The notes: generated from the sequence alone by a model not told the origin. Counted from the stretch's first letter, positions 1 to 10,818 are shown. The stretch: DNA of 64,000 bases from Crotalaria pallida (GCA_037953625.1 CM075655.1:24694001-24758000), one strand, 5' to 3'. Translations and numbers: made by a program.

Positions 1-102
1 GTGAGATATGAACTTTGTGGATCCCTGGATTGGACTAGAATTGAGTAGAACTGAAAATGGTGTGTTAAAACTAAGATTTCAGTCTCGAATATTCGACAAG
101 GC

Positions 103-406
103 ACTCGAGTAAAATGTTTGCAAAACAATGTAATTTGAGCAAGAACACTCGAGTATTGTGTCGAGTACTTGAGTATCGAGTAAGATCTGGGACATGTTAA
201 GGCAAACCACTCGAGTAATGCAGGGGAGACTTGAGTATTCTGGAAATCATGATGAATACTCGAGTAACCCATGAATTACTCGAGTAATTTAATGAATTTG
301 AAACCCAAATCCCCAGAAAGTCATGAAAACTCGAGTAACCCTAAGAACACTCGAGTAATCTGGAAATGTTGAAAAACACTCGAGTATGCTGAATTATACT
401 CGAGTA
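103..406. repeat. Cluster of nine ACTCGAGTA motifs in the E1 5' LTR
   Basis: Nine exact copies of ACTCGAGTA lie at irregular 20-60 base spacing, many inside the 10-bp palindrome TACTCGAGTA. Further degenerate copies read ACTTGAGTA. The spacing and the unrelated intervening sequence show these are dispersed motifs, not a tandem array. The matching region of the 3' LTR (20030-20312) has ten copies, and two more lie near 18962-18993. Confidence 0.8.
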
Positions 407-1129
407 ATTTACCTGAACCTGAGAAACACCATTTTCAATTCTGACTTAGTTGGTTAAGAATTTAACTATAATAATCCAAAGGACCTGAACTTAAAAGAGA
501 TTGATTAATATAAGTGTACCGTTTGGTGACGGTTCTTTTTAAAGATAAACTATGCCTAGGAGGCCAATAAGGTATTAATCAATTTCCTTTAAGCTTAGAA
601 AGTGATGCATTCATTCTGGAGTTGGATGGTATGACGTATATCATGTTTTTGGTAAACATGTGGAAGGCCTCTGGGAGCGCCAATACGCTTGCTTGATGAC
701 ACGTTGTTGACGTGGTCGGCTTAGTGGATGCCGATATGATTATACCGTTTGGATGACAGTCCGTTTGGATGACGGGATATGCTCGGGTGGCATAGATTCC
801 AAGCTTGTCGTGTACATTCTAGGTGAATGTACGAATTGTTGTATACCTAGGAATACAACGCACGGTTGAGTGCTGGGTTGTCAGGGATGGACGTCAGAGA
901 GTGGTATAGTTTGATGAAGATAGGCTTGAGAGCTAAATTCATGCATCATGTCACTCATTTAAATTAAGTGTAATAAACGAAATGAGTATGAGCATCCTAT
1001 GTGCATTCAATAACTGCTAAGTGCTAAATGCGATTGTTGTTCATTGTTGCATATTTACATATTCATATTGTACAAATTTATACTCTGTTGATTATGTGTA
1101 TAGAAATTCTTACCCCTATGCCCTTGTAG

Positions 1130-1603
1130 GTGATGTCTCGTTACATCGCTTGCATCGAGATCCGGCCACTTCCTAGTGGCATATGGATCTATGAGGACCA
1201 TCGCGCGGTGTTCGAGGGAGAGGTGGAGATCACCTTCTACCACCCGAACCCGTTGATTCGATTTCGTCCTCGTAGATTTAGGATTCCCATCATATACACT
1301 ATGCACGTACCCCCATTTTACACATACCATGGACCACCTCCCACACGACCAGCTCGCTCTTATCACAGTTTTCGTTTTCGACCTACCCGCTCACACCCTT
1401 TTTCTTCTAGAGTCGTTCGCGAGGAGACTCCCCTTTCTGATCCGAGGAGACCCATTAGGGTCACACCATCTCCCGACCCTGTACCCAGTGGTAGGGTACA
1501 CTCCCCTTCGGATGAGATCGAGGAGGATCCAGTGAAGGACGAGAGCGGAGGTGAGCCTGTCGTGCATTCTACTGGGAGTGATTGGAGGGATGACGATCCC
1601 TAG
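1130..1603 (+). CDS. 157-codon ORF inside the E1 5' LTR, unknown product
   Basis: The ORF opens at two adjacent Met codons just after a splice-acceptor-like stretch ending CCCTTGTAG. The product has no family I recognise. It begins MMSRYIACIEIRPLPSG, is rich in Arg, Pro and His, and has an acidic C-terminal third ending WRDDDP. No signal peptide or membrane segment is visible. The same ORF is open in the 3' LTR (21036-21509), with about seven amino-acid differences and a similar number of silent ones, a ratio that does not show purifying selection between these two copies. It could be an LTR-encoded peptide, a captured exon or a chance ORF. Confidence 0.4.
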   Translation: MMSRYIACIEIRPLPSGIWIYEDHRAVFEGEVEITFYHPNPLIRFRPRRFRIPIIYTMHVPPFYTYHGPPPTRPARSYHSFRFRPTRSHPFSSRVVREETPLSDPRRPIRVTPSPDPVPSGRVHSPSDEIEEDPVKDESGGEPVVHSTGSDWRDDDP

Positions 1604-2325
1604 GTATGTGCATATGGTGTATGATGTGGATCTGATGATCCGATGTGGCGTTGCTGTGGAGGAGATTTTGCTGCTGCTGATGATGATGATGTTACTCTTT
1701 TGCTACTTGGGGGACTACTACTATCACTACTACTACTGCTGATGCTGCCAGATCTACGTGACCACCTCTAGAGTCCATATTTTGTTATGTATATATTTTG
1801 TAAATATACTTTTGAGTACTCTAGGGCTATGGTTATATGATGATGTAGATCTGTTATGGACTTGTTGGACTTGGAGACTTTGTTACTGGGACTATGTACT
1901 CATGACTCTTTTCATATATATGAAACCTATGGTGATATTGCTATTAGTTGCATAGTCTTATAAATTCCGCTTACTCTGATTTAATCATTAAAAGAGTTCG
2001 GCTACAAAGAGGATTAGATGATATCAGTTCTATCAAATCAAAGCAAGAGTAGCTTCATTTACTTTCTATTATACAAATACGATTTCAAAACACGAATGCT
2101 ACTCAATCCATGAAAAGGTTTTAGAAATTGCCGAATTCGATACAACTGTTTGAAATGAGTTAGAAGTTCTTCTCCAAGTATTCCAAGTTTTGGTTTGTGC
2201 ACCCGCTTTAAAAGAAAATTTTACTTTTACATTTTCTAACACTTACAAGTCCATATGTATTATCCTTTATCATAGTTTAACTACTATATTATACTTGATA
2301 TATTCGGAAAGGGTGTCACACAGAG

Positions 2326-2337
2326 TGGTATCAGAGC
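2326..2337 (+). other. E1 primer binding site, tRNA-iMet type
   Basis: TGGTATCAGAGC, five bases after the LTR end, complements the 3' end of plant initiator methionine tRNA. This is the common minus-strand primer of plant LTR retrotransposons. Confidence 0.93.
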
Positions 2338-2541
2338 AAAAGACAGATCCTGTAGTAGTGAAAGTAGTTTCAGAAAGGTAACCATCAACATCAAGTAGGT
2401 ATCTCCAGGGCATGTTTATTACTTTAATTGCTGGTATCTTGTTTATTGAGCTTTAGATACCATTGACTTGTTTGTATCTTGTCTCTTTTGAGCACAAGAC
2501 GCAATTGAATGTGAAGTTAGAATTTTAAGTTCTAGCCTTAG
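2338..2541 (+). other. E1 5' leader, first part
   Basis: This is non-coding leader between the primer site and the E2 insertion point. It ends in CTTAG (2537-2541), the left copy of the E2 target duplication. The leader resumes at 12656 and reaches the gag ATG at 12725. Confidence 0.8.
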
Positions 2542-3659
2542 TGATCGAGGCCGTAGCCGATACAAATAAAAACAGTTTAAGTATAGTACTAGGAAGTGAC
2601 TCCTAGGTCGTCTCCCAAGGAATATCTTATCAAGAAAAAGGTCGAACACATAGTATGCATAGAAAACAGGGGTTTTTTTTTGTATTGAATATTGAATAAT
2701 TGAAATCAAAACAGAATTAAATCAAAACGAAGAAACAGATAAGGAAAAGCGAATAAACCCCTTTGGCTCGCGTTCACAACTCTATCATCGGTCACAAAAG
2801 ATCAATTTCTTTCCTCTTCACTGTCCAACTCGTGAGAATTAAATACTAAGCGAAAATTCAATTCTCACCCCAAAACCCAAACCTCTAATTAAGCATTAAA
2901 AGCCAAAGCATGGAGTTTTTACGAGTTTGCATAAATTAAGCATTCATACACATGGATTATCTCTATAGAATGGAACTAAGTGAACCATAACATATCAATA
3001 AGCATGAAAACAGTGAATAAAAACGAAATAGCATTAAGAACAAAACCTCAAGAGTATGTGATACATTACCAAAGGGATTTAACCTAAGAGTTTAGCCTTC
3101 CATGAAGAAAAATACCAAAAACGTGTAGAAAAGGGAAGAGAGAGAAACCCTAGCAGCCTCCACAAGCTTGGAGAGCAAAACTAAGCCTTCTCTATGAGAG
3201 AGAATGTAAAAAACGTGAATGGAAGGTCTCCCTAGGGTTTACACGAATTTGGCTTTTTAAATCACAAAACGGGCCTAAATCATGGGCCCAAATCCTAAGG
3301 AAAGCTTATCTCTAAATTAAATCTAAAAATATCTTATAGATAAAATCTAAATCTTAAAAGATATAACTAAATCTCAACTAATCCTAAAGATAGATTACAA
3401 TCTTCACTTCATCATATATCTTCTCTTCCAACATTAAATCTTCATTCCCAAAATGTCCAAAAAGCCCTTGTGCCAAATATGACCTGAAAATAGAAATAGA
3501 ATTAATTAGGCTAAATAATCCCAAATTAAACAATATTCAGAATATTAGTCCAATAAACTCTAAATCACTAAATCAAGCTAAACAATGTCAAATAGGCAAC
3601 AAGTATCAATAATAGGAGTAAAATAATGCAAGGAATAATGGGAAATAAAATGCTCATCA
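2542..3659 (-). repeat. E2 3' LTR
   Basis: This copy is nearly identical to 11532-12650 and runs from TGATCGAGG to GCTCATCA on the + strand. Read on the minus strand it holds a TATA-like GATTTAAAAAG near 3251-3261, followed by a leader with the plant AAACCCTAG motif, which would place the promoter about 400 bp into the LTR. Confidence 0.95.
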
Positions 3660-3677
3660 AATACCCCCACACTTATC
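3660..3677 (-). other. E2 polypurine tract
   Basis: The minus-strand reading is GATAAGTGTGGGGGTATT, directly abutting the 3' LTR. This is the expected position and composition for the plus-strand primer. Confidence 0.85.
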
Positions 3678-5169
3678 CTTTAGCACTCCTGGGCAAAACT
3701 AAGAATTAGGACTGAGAAAATCAATATGCACCAAAGTGAATCATGTAACAAGATTACTAAAACTAATGAATGCAAACCTAAGAGATTACATACTTCACAA
3801 TGAATTCTAGGAAATGCAAAGAAATGGGCAAAATCGAGCACATGAAGAAAATAAGGACCAAAGAATCAAGGCATCCATGAACATCATCCAATTATTTCAA
3901 ATATGCAAAGAAAACCAATGACATCAAGAGGGTAGTCACAAAGATGATAGAAACTCACAAGGATCACTCAATAGTGTTTAAACTCAAGTGTTTAAGGGTA
4001 ATCAGTGTTTACACTCAAGGCACATCATGAAAAACAAACACAACCATAAGCTTGACAAGCCTCTAACATCAACAATCAATACACATGCACATTAAGATCA
4101 AAAGGTCTTTTCAGGGTTGTAATGGGGCCAAGGACAAGGTAGGATAAAAATATGGGAAATGTAGCTAAAACCCAGGGAATAGAGGAGCAATGGGGAACAA
4201 GTAAAAAAAAAAATAAACACAATCCACCCCAGAATGAAATGGTAAACATAACAACAACCTCTAATTCCAATCCTCCATGCCTCAATCAACCTTTTATTCC
4301 ATTTTTTTTTCTTTTTTTTTTCTTCTTCTTCTTCCTTTCTTTTTTTTTCATCATTCATTTTTTCAATTTTTTTTTTCATTGCAGAACTTCATGAACGAAA
4401 GGAAAGAAGAAACAACAAAAATGGCATAATGAGATAAAGCCATAATTACATCACCGACCATAGAGGCAAAACCCAGAACTCACAAGAGATGAAGAACAAA
4501 GCACCCTCGCTTACTTAATACCCATTCCCAAAACAATTCTAAAGCTCCAACATTCCCTAAGGTTAGGACAATCATGGTTTTTCAGTCATAGGCTTGTAAT
4601 GAGCTAAAGAACAAAGAAAAGGGATATAAAGGCTCAAAGGGGCTATCAAAGGATAAATTCATTCAAGGTAGGCTCATATGGCTAGTGGCTTATTCAAGAA
4701 AAAAAACAATGCCTAAATCATTTCAAAATGTGCATGGGAATATCAAGTATCAACAAGAGTCAAGTCAAGTTCTAGAGTGCAAGTAATCCAGAGTGCAATC
4801 ACACATGAAAGAAAAATTAGGTGGCATATATAGCAATCCACCCACAATTAAGGCTCAAATCCTCACAAAAGGGACAATTCTATCACAGTGTTACCACCTC
4901 TTAATTATCAAAAGCAACTTTACACACAGAAATGCATGAATTCAGACACAAGATACCAAGACTCTACTAAAATGAAGCAAAAACATGCAAGAAAATGCCC
5001 AAAACTTAGCAAAACCTAAAAAATCAAAGCAAAAATATGCAACTTAAACTACTCTCCCCCCCACACTTAAATCACACATTGTCCTCAATGTAAAACAAAT
5101 AGCAGAATCAGACAGATATAGACAAGTGGAATAAAAGTAGTAAAGAAGGAGAAAAAAAGACTCCCTAAA
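3678..5169 (-). other. E2 3' non-coding region, no envelope-like ORF
   Basis: About 1.5 kb lies between the integrase stop and the polypurine tract. Many Athila elements carry an envelope-like ORF here. I find none: the only ORFs are short and come from a T-rich low-complexity run at about 4297-4380 (A-rich on the element sense strand). It is otherwise A-rich and unremarkable. Confidence 0.7.
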
Positions 5170-6519
5170 TCATGGTGGGTCAAAAATGGGGTCGACCAAT
5201 GAGGCTTCCTCCACAGGTGCATCATCCAAAGAAGGGGTAGTGAGGAAAGGCTTGAGTCGGTGACCATTGACTTTGAAGCTCTTGTCTGTGGACTCACTCT
5301 TGATCTCCACAGTGCCATAAGGAAACACCTGGGTGACTACAAATGGTCCAATCCATTTAGAGCGGAGCTTTCCACTCATGAGTCCAAGCCTAGAGTTGTA
5401 GAGCAACACTTTTTGACCAACCAAGAACTCCTTTCTGCAAATTGAGCTATCATGGAGCTTCTTGGTCTTCTCTTTGTAGAACTTGGAATTCTCATAGGCC
5501 TCCAAACGGATCTCATCTAGCTCATTCAACTGCAGCTTCCTCTCCTCACCCGCTTGATCAAGAGCTAAGTTGCATTGCTTCACAGCCCAATATGCACGGT
5601 GCTCTATCTCCACAGGCAGGTGGCACGCCTTACCAAAAACAACCCGATAAGGTGACATCCCTATGGGTGCCTTGTAAGCAGTCCGATGGGCCCATAGAGC
5701 ATCCTCCAATCGTGTGCTCCAATCCTTTCTATTAGGCTTCACCATCTTCTCCAAAATCCGCTTGATCTCTCTGTTTGAAATCTCAGCTTGCCCATTGGTT
5801 TGGGGGTGATATGGTGTAGAAACTTTGTGCACAACCCCATACTTCTTGAGCAAAGCTTGCATGGATCTATTGCAGAAGTGTGTGCCTTGATCACTGAATA
5901 TGGCTCTAGGTATGCCAAACCTGCAAAGGATATTAGTCCTGACAAAATCTACAACAACCTGAGCATCATTAGTCCTGGTGGCCTTAGCTTCCACCCATTT
6001 GGATACATAATCCATAGCAAGTAAGATATAATAAAAACCAAAAGAAACAGGAAAGGGGCCCATGAAATCTATACCCCAGACATCAAACACCTCACAGAAC
6101 AACATAGGTTGTTGCGGCATCTGTTGCCTCCAAGATAGGGTGCCTCCTGCCCTTTGACATTGCTCACATGAGCTGCAGATTTTGCTTGCATCCTTGAAGA
6201 TGGTAGGCCAATAAAATCCAGAATCCAGCACCTTTCGTGCTGTCCTTTGAGTTCCAAGGTGGCCTCCAACTGGTGAAGCATGGCAAAATTGGAGAACCGA
6301 TTGGATCTCCTGGTCTGGAATGCACCTGCGAGTGACCTGATCACTGCAAAAACGCCACAAATAGGGGTCATCCCATACATAATACTTGGCATCGCTCTTC
6401 AATTTGTCTCTTTGAGATTTGGATGCCAATGGTGGAAAAACATATGCAACTATATAATTTACAATATCAGCAAACCAAGGAATAAGGGGAGGGGGATGTG
6501 AAACATGCAAAACTAAAAG
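5170..6519 (-). CDS. E2 integrase region of pol
   Basis: This is the integrase that inserts the cDNA into the host genome. Numbering from the Leu codon at 6510, an HHCC zinc-binding region lies near residues 77-118 (His77, His84, Cys115, Cys118) and the catalytic triad is Asp148 (GIDFMG), Asp207 (SDQGTHF) and Glu243 (TNGQAE), with the standard 35-residue gap. The C-terminal domain ends near FLTTPSLDD. It is in the same frame as the RT ORF upstream and separated from it only by one TAG at 6520-6522, so it has no initiator of its own and would need readthrough. The catalytic residues are all present. Confidence 0.9.
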   Translation of the reverse strand, partial: LLVLHVSHPPPLIPWFADIVNYIVAYVFPPLASKSQRDKLKSDAKYYVWDDPYLWRFCSDQVTRRCIPDQEIQSVLQFCHASPVGGHLGTQRTARKVLDSGFYWPTIFKDASKICSSCEQCQRAGGTLSWRQQMPQQPMLFCEVFDVWGIDFMGPFPVSFGFYYILLAMDYVSKWVEAKATRTNDAQVVVDFVRTNILCRFGIPRAIFSDQGTHFCNRSMQALLKKYGVVHKVSTPYHPQTNGQAEISNREIKRILEKMVKPNRKDWSTRLEDALWAHRTAYKAPIGMSPYRVVFGKACHLPVEIEHRAYWAVKQCNLALDQAGEERKLQLNELDEIRLEAYENSKFYKEKTKKLHDSSICRKEFLVGQKVLLYNSRLGLMSGKLRSKWIGPFVVTQVFPYGTVEIKSESTDKSFKVNGHRLKPFLTTPSLDDAPVEEASLVDPIFDPP

Positions 6520-9195
6520 CTACTCATTCGGGAAGTCATCCCGGATAGGAAATGCATCCTCCTCTCTCTCTATTCTGCTCAAGTGGTCTGCGACCAGGTT
6601 ATGTGCACCACTCCGATCCTGAATCTCAAGATCAAACTCCTGGAGGAGCAACATCCATCTAATCAACCTAGGTTTGGAATCTGTCTTTTTCAAAAGATAC
6701 TTCAGAGCAGCATGATCAGTATACACCACAACCTTAGAACCTAACAGATATGATCTAAACTTATCAAGTGCAAAGACAATGGCTAACAACTCTTTTTCAG
6801 TTGTGGTGTAATTAACTTGTGCTGAATCTAAAGTCCTAGATGCATAATAAATCACATGAGACATCTTACCAACCCTTTGGGAGAGAACTGCTCCCAAAGC
6901 ATAATTCGAGGCATCGGTCATGAGCTCAAATGGGAGAGTCCAGTCAGGTGGTTGGATTATGGGAGTGGTGGTGAGTGCTCTCTTTAGCTCATCAAATGCC
7001 TTCTTGCATTGGTCTCCAAACTCAAATGTGGTATCCTTTTGAAGCAAGTTGGATAGTGGAAGGGCTATCTTGCTAAAGTTCTGAATAAACCTGCGATAGA
7101 AACCTGCATGGCCAAGAAAAGAACGCACCTCTCGCACGCAAGAGGGGTAAGGCAAATGTGATATTACATGCAGCTTAGCAGGGTCAACCTCTATGCTCTT
7201 ATGCGAAATAATCTGCCCTAAGACTATGCCTTGTTCTACCATAAAATGACATTTTTCAAAATTCAAGACAAGGTTAGTCTCAATGCACCTATTAAGCACC
7301 TTAGACAAACTATCAAGACATGCATCAAAAGAGGAACCATATACACTAAAATCATCCATGAAGACCTCTATGCAATGCTCAAGTAAGTCATTAAAAATAC
7401 TCATCATACATCTTTGAAAAGTGCCAGGAGCATTGCATAGGCCAAAAGGCATCTTCCTATAAGCAAATGTACCAAAAGGACAGGTAAATGTGGTCTTATG
7501 TTGGTCCTCTGGTGCAATACAGATTTGGAAATAACCAGAGAAACCATCTAAGAAGCAATAGTGAGATTTACCTGCCAGGCGCTCCAACATCTGATCAATG
7601 AAGGGAAGAGGAAAGTGATCCTTGCGGGTCGCTTGGTTGAGCTTCATATAATCAATGCAGACTCTCCAACTGTTCTGCACTCTAGTGGGAATCAGCTCAT
7701 CCTTCTCATTTTTGACAACTGTCACCCCAGACTTCTTGGGAACTACTTGAACCGGGCTTACCCAAGTGCTGTCTGAAATGGGGTAGATAATACCAGCTTG
7801 CAGCAGCTTAGTGACCTCTTTCTTTACCACATCAAGAATCTGGGGGTTCAACCGTCTCTGGGGTTGTCTCACTGGTTTAGCCCCATCCTCCAATAAAATC
7901 CGATGCATGCACATGGAGGGGCTAATACCAGGTATGTCTGCCAAAGTCCATCCTATTGCCTTTTTGTTTGCTCTAATCACATCCAGCAGTTGCTTCTCTT
8001 GATCAACAGAAAGGGAGGTAGAGATGATCACTGGAAGTTTCTGTTCAGCCTCCAAGTAAGCATATTTGAGATGAGGAGGAAGGGGCTTCAGGTCCAATAA
8101 AGGTGCCTGCATCATAGATGGAACTAAAGGAGCAGCAAAATTGGATTCTGCCGCCTGCACCTGAACAAGTGAATTAGACTCATGCAAAACAGAAATGGGG
8201 TTAGCATGATCTGAATCTATATCATATGAATCAACAGATGCAGTAGCAGAATTTAAAAACTGGTCAATTTCAATGCATGCAGTGCACATTTCGGAATCAG
8301 AACATGCAGAACAAGTAAATGAGCTAGTGAAAGATGGCAAATCATAATCATGCAAAAAGTCTAGAACATGCTCATCAATCAGATCATCAATCAAGTCAAC
8401 ATGAAAAACAGAGTGGTCATCAGAAAAATGTTTCATAGCATCAAAAATATTGAATCGAACCACACTGTCATCAAATTCCATGGAAAGTGTACCTGCATGC
8501 ACATCTATCTTGGTTCGGGCTGTTTTCAAAAATGGTCTCCCTAATATGATAGGGACAGCACTACGAGAGGTGTCCTCTTCCATATCAAGAATATAAAAAT
8601 TAGCAGGAAAGATAAGCTCTTCAACCCGAACCAGGACATCCTCTATCAAACCTGCGGGGTAGGCGGTAGATCTATTTGCCAAGTGAATAACCACACCCGT
8701 AGGTTGAAGAGGTCCAAGTGAAAGAGACTTGAAAACAGACATAGGCATAACATTAATAGATGCTCCTAAATCTAGCAAAGCATTCTCAAATTTAGTATTA
8801 CCTATGATACAAGGCACAGAGAAAGTTCTAGGATCCTTACACTTTTCAGGAATATGAGGGACGGGTTTACCTATAAGAGCAGAGACATTTCTTCCCATGT
8901 TGATCCTCTCATTGCCCTTGAGCTTCCGTTTGTGTGTGCATAGATCCTTCAAGAACTTTGCATACCTTGGAATCTGCTTGATTGCATCAAGAAGGGGTAT
9001 GTTGACTTCCACCTTCCTGAATGTGTCAAGTATCTCTTTGTCAATCTCTTCCATTTTCTTGCTTTGAGTCACCCCCCTTGGTGGGAAAGGAAGAGGAATG
9101 GGGGGTGGTTGTTGGGCAGCAGCAGGTGTTGTGCTTGAGGAAGGCTGAGCTGGATGGGATTTTCTGGTACTTGTGTGCTCACTCTCCTCGACCAT
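6520..9195 (-). CDS. E2 protease, reverse transcriptase and RNase H
   Basis: This part of pol copies the element RNA into DNA. From the ATG at 9195 there is a Pro-rich leader, an aspartic protease with D-L-G-A-S at residues 142-146, a long acidic spacer with a small Cys cluster near 295-310, RT with VCIDY near 512 and the catalytic FMDD at 612-615, and RNase H with catalytic TDAS at 760-763. The frame is open back to the gag stop at 9265 and is the same frame as gag. It ends at a TAG at 6520-6522, just after SRIEREEDAF, which is the normal RNase H/integrase junction. All catalytic motifs look intact. Confidence 0.93.
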   Translation of the reverse strand: MVEESEHTSTRKSHPAQPSSSTTPAAAQQPPPIPLPFPPRGVTQSKKMEEIDKEILDTFRKVEVNIPLLDAIKQIPRYAKFLKDLCTHKRKLKGNERINMGRNVSALIGKPVPHIPEKCKDPRTFSVPCIIGNTKFENALLDLGASINVMPMSVFKSLSLGPLQPTGVVIHLANRSTAYPAGLIEDVLVRVEELIFPANFYILDMEEDTSRSAVPIILGRPFLKTARTKIDVHAGTLSMEFDDSVVRFNIFDAMKHFSDDHSVFHVDLIDDLIDEHVLDFLHDYDLPSFTSSFTCSACSDSEMCTACIEIDQFLNSATASVDSYDIDSDHANPISVLHESNSLVQVQAAESNFAAPLVPSMMQAPLLDLKPLPPHLKYAYLEAEQKLPVIISTSLSVDQEKQLLDVIRANKKAIGWTLADIPGISPSMCMHRILLEDGAKPVRQPQRRLNPQILDVVKKEVTKLLQAGIIYPISDSTWVSPVQVVPKKSGVTVVKNEKDELIPTRVQNSWRVCIDYMKLNQATRKDHFPLPFIDQMLERLAGKSHYCFLDGFSGYFQICIAPEDQHKTTFTCPFGTFAYRKMPFGLCNAPGTFQRCMMSIFNDLLEHCIEVFMDDFSVYGSSFDACLDSLSKVLNRCIETNLVLNFEKCHFMVEQGIVLGQIISHKSIEVDPAKLHVISHLPYPSCVREVRSFLGHAGFYRRFIQNFSKIALPLSNLLQKDTTFEFGDQCKKAFDELKRALTTTPIIQPPDWTLPFELMTDASNYALGAVLSQRVGKMSHVIYYASRTLDSAQVNYTTTEKELLAIVFALDKFRSYLLGSKVVVYTDHAALKYLLKKTDSKPRLIRWMLLLQEFDLEIQDRSGAHNLVADHLSRIEREEDAFPIRDDFPNE

Positions 9196-9264
9196 TTGGG
9201 TCTTCTTGTTGGGTGAAACTAGATCATCTTTGTTGAGGTCAGATTCTGGTGTGGGTGTGACAAT

Positions 9265-10818
9265 TTACTTCCCTGACCTTAGACTAATAGCACTCACATT
9301 CTGGTTTGGATTGATCACTGTTTGGGATGGCAACTTGTTAGAATTCTGAGATTGCATAGTGTTGATTGTTGTTGCCATCTGTCCCATCTGATTGGTCAAA
9401 GATTGAATGGAGGCCTCTTGTCTTTGAATGGATGCTCTAGTTTCCTGTTGGAATTGGAGATTTTGCATGGTCATCTGTTTCATCAGCTCTTCCAATGAAG
9501 GCTGCTGCTCAGTACTAGGAGCTGGTGGTGCAGAATTAGCCTGTTGTTGTCTCTGTTGCTGGACTGGAGGAGGTACATATGGTGGTCTAGAATTGTTCTG
9601 AAATTGAACCTGTGAAGGTTGCTGCTGATCAGACCATCTCAGGTTGGGATGGTTCCTCCAACCAGGGTTGTATCTATTGGTAGAGAGATCAAAGTTCTGT
9701 GGCTGTGGCTGCTGGTTTCTACTATTGAAGATGTTGGCGGCATATGCCTCAGGTTGGTCAGCACCAGTCGTGGGCTGCTGCTGCACAGAAGGACATGCAT
9801 CTGTGGGGTGCTCAGCGGATGTGCATATGCCACATAATCTAGCAGGCAGAGACAACTTCTTCTGGTTGATGGCCAATTGAGTGACCAAAGTTGTAAGTGA
9901 ATCTATCTTCTGTTCAAGCTTCTCAACCTTACCAGAACTTGTGCCAACATCATTCACTCCTCTCACTATGATTGCATCGCTGTTGCCCCTTGCATGGAAT
10001 TGTTGACAATTGGAAGCCATCTTCTCAATCTTGACTCTGGCTTCTAAAGGTGTCATGTCTCCTAGGGCACCACCACTTGCAGCATCAAGCATGTTTCTGT
10101 CCATGAGGTTGAGACCTTCATAGAAATATTGAATAAGCAGCTGCTCTGAGATCTGATGGTGGGGGCAGCTCGCACACAGTCTCTTGAATCTCTCCCAATA
10201 CTCGTAGAGACTTTCTCCACTTTGTTGCCTGATGCCTGATATATCCTTTCGGATTGCTGTTGTTCTGCATGCAGGTAAGAATTTCTCCAAAAATGCCCTC
10301 TTCAGGTCATCCCAGACTGTGATAGAACCAGGGGCCAGATCGTACAACCAATCCTTGGCTAGCCCCTCTAGGGAGTGTGGGAATGCCTTAAGACAAACAT
10401 GATCCTCTTGCACATCATGTGGTTTCATAGTAGCACAGACAATATGGAACTGCTTGAGATGTTTATGAGGATCCTCACCTGCAAGACCATTAAACTTGGG
10501 CAACAAATGAATTAGTCCAGACCTTAGCTCATACGGGTCATCGGGATACTGGATGCACAAATCTTCAATAGTGAAATCAGGTGCAGCCACCTCCCTCAAT
10601 GTCCTCTCACGTGGTGGAGGTTGAGCCATATTTTCAGAATAATCAGAATAAGAATCAGAATTTATAGGAATAGAAGAAAAAGAAGCAGACTCACTATGTA
10701 AAGACTCAATAGACTCACTACCTATGGACTGGTTCCTATTTTGTCTAACTAGTCTGTGATAAGTTCTATCAATTTCAGGGTTATATGGATGAAAGTAGCT
10801 TGGGTTGCCCCTAGTCAT
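9265..10818 (-). CDS. E2 gag polyprotein
   Basis: This is the capsid-forming Gag protein of 517 residues. The N terminus (MTRGNPSYFHPYNPEIDRTY) is typical of Athila-group Gag. The retrotransposon gag domain spans roughly 100-270 (DDLKRAFLEKFLP, YEYWERFKRLCASCP). It is followed by a Cys/His cluster (CGICTSAEHPTDAC) near 330-345 and a Gln-rich tail. It ends in AISLRSGK at a TAA (9265-9267), and pol continues downstream in the same frame. The start matches the family, and a 0.7-kb leader separates it from the primer site. Confidence 0.92.
   Translation of the reverse strand: MTRGNPSYFHPYNPEIDRTYHRLVRQNRNQSIGSESIESLHSESASFSSIPINSDSYSDYSENMAQPPPRERTLREVAAPDFTIEDLCIQYPDDPYELRSGLIHLLPKFNGLAGEDPHKHLKQFHIVCATMKPHDVQEDHVCLKAFPHSLEGLAKDWLYDLAPGSITVWDDLKRAFLEKFLPACRTTAIRKDISGIRQQSGESLYEYWERFKRLCASCPHHQISEQLLIQYFYEGLNLMDRNMLDAASGGALGDMTPLEARVKIEKMASNCQQFHARGNSDAIIVRGVNDVGTSSGKVEKLEQKIDSLTTLVTQLAINQKKLSLPARLCGICTSAEHPTDACPSVQQQPTTGADQPEAYAANIFNSRNQQPQPQNFDLSTNRYNPGWRNHPNLRWSDQQQPSQVQFQNNSRPPYVPPPVQQQRQQQANSAPPAPSTEQQPSLEELMKQMTMQNLQFQQETRASIQRQEASIQSLTNQMGQMATTINTMQSQNSNKLPSQTVINPNQNVSAISLRSGK

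Larger units (their letters stand above)
1..2320 (+). repeat. E1 5' LTR, 3' two-thirds
   Basis: This stretch is nearly colinear with 19927-22225, the end of the E1 3' LTR. It ends in GGGTGTCACA and is followed after five bases by a primer binding site. The 5' copy carries about 20 bases near position 380-400 that the 3' copy lacks, between two ACTCGAGTA motifs. It contains the palindrome cluster and the 157-codon ORF described separately. From 410 to 1129 and from 1604 to 2320 I see no coding sequence. Confidence 0.93.

Noticed and set aside
103..406. CRISPR-like array of short repeats
   Set aside because: The repeat is only nine bases, the spacing is irregular, there are no cas genes, and the setting is a plant LTR.
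4098..4394. Possible envelope-like or Lys-rich ORF in the E2 3' region
   Set aside because: The coding potential comes from a T-rich low-complexity run, and no membrane protein architecture or homologue is visible.
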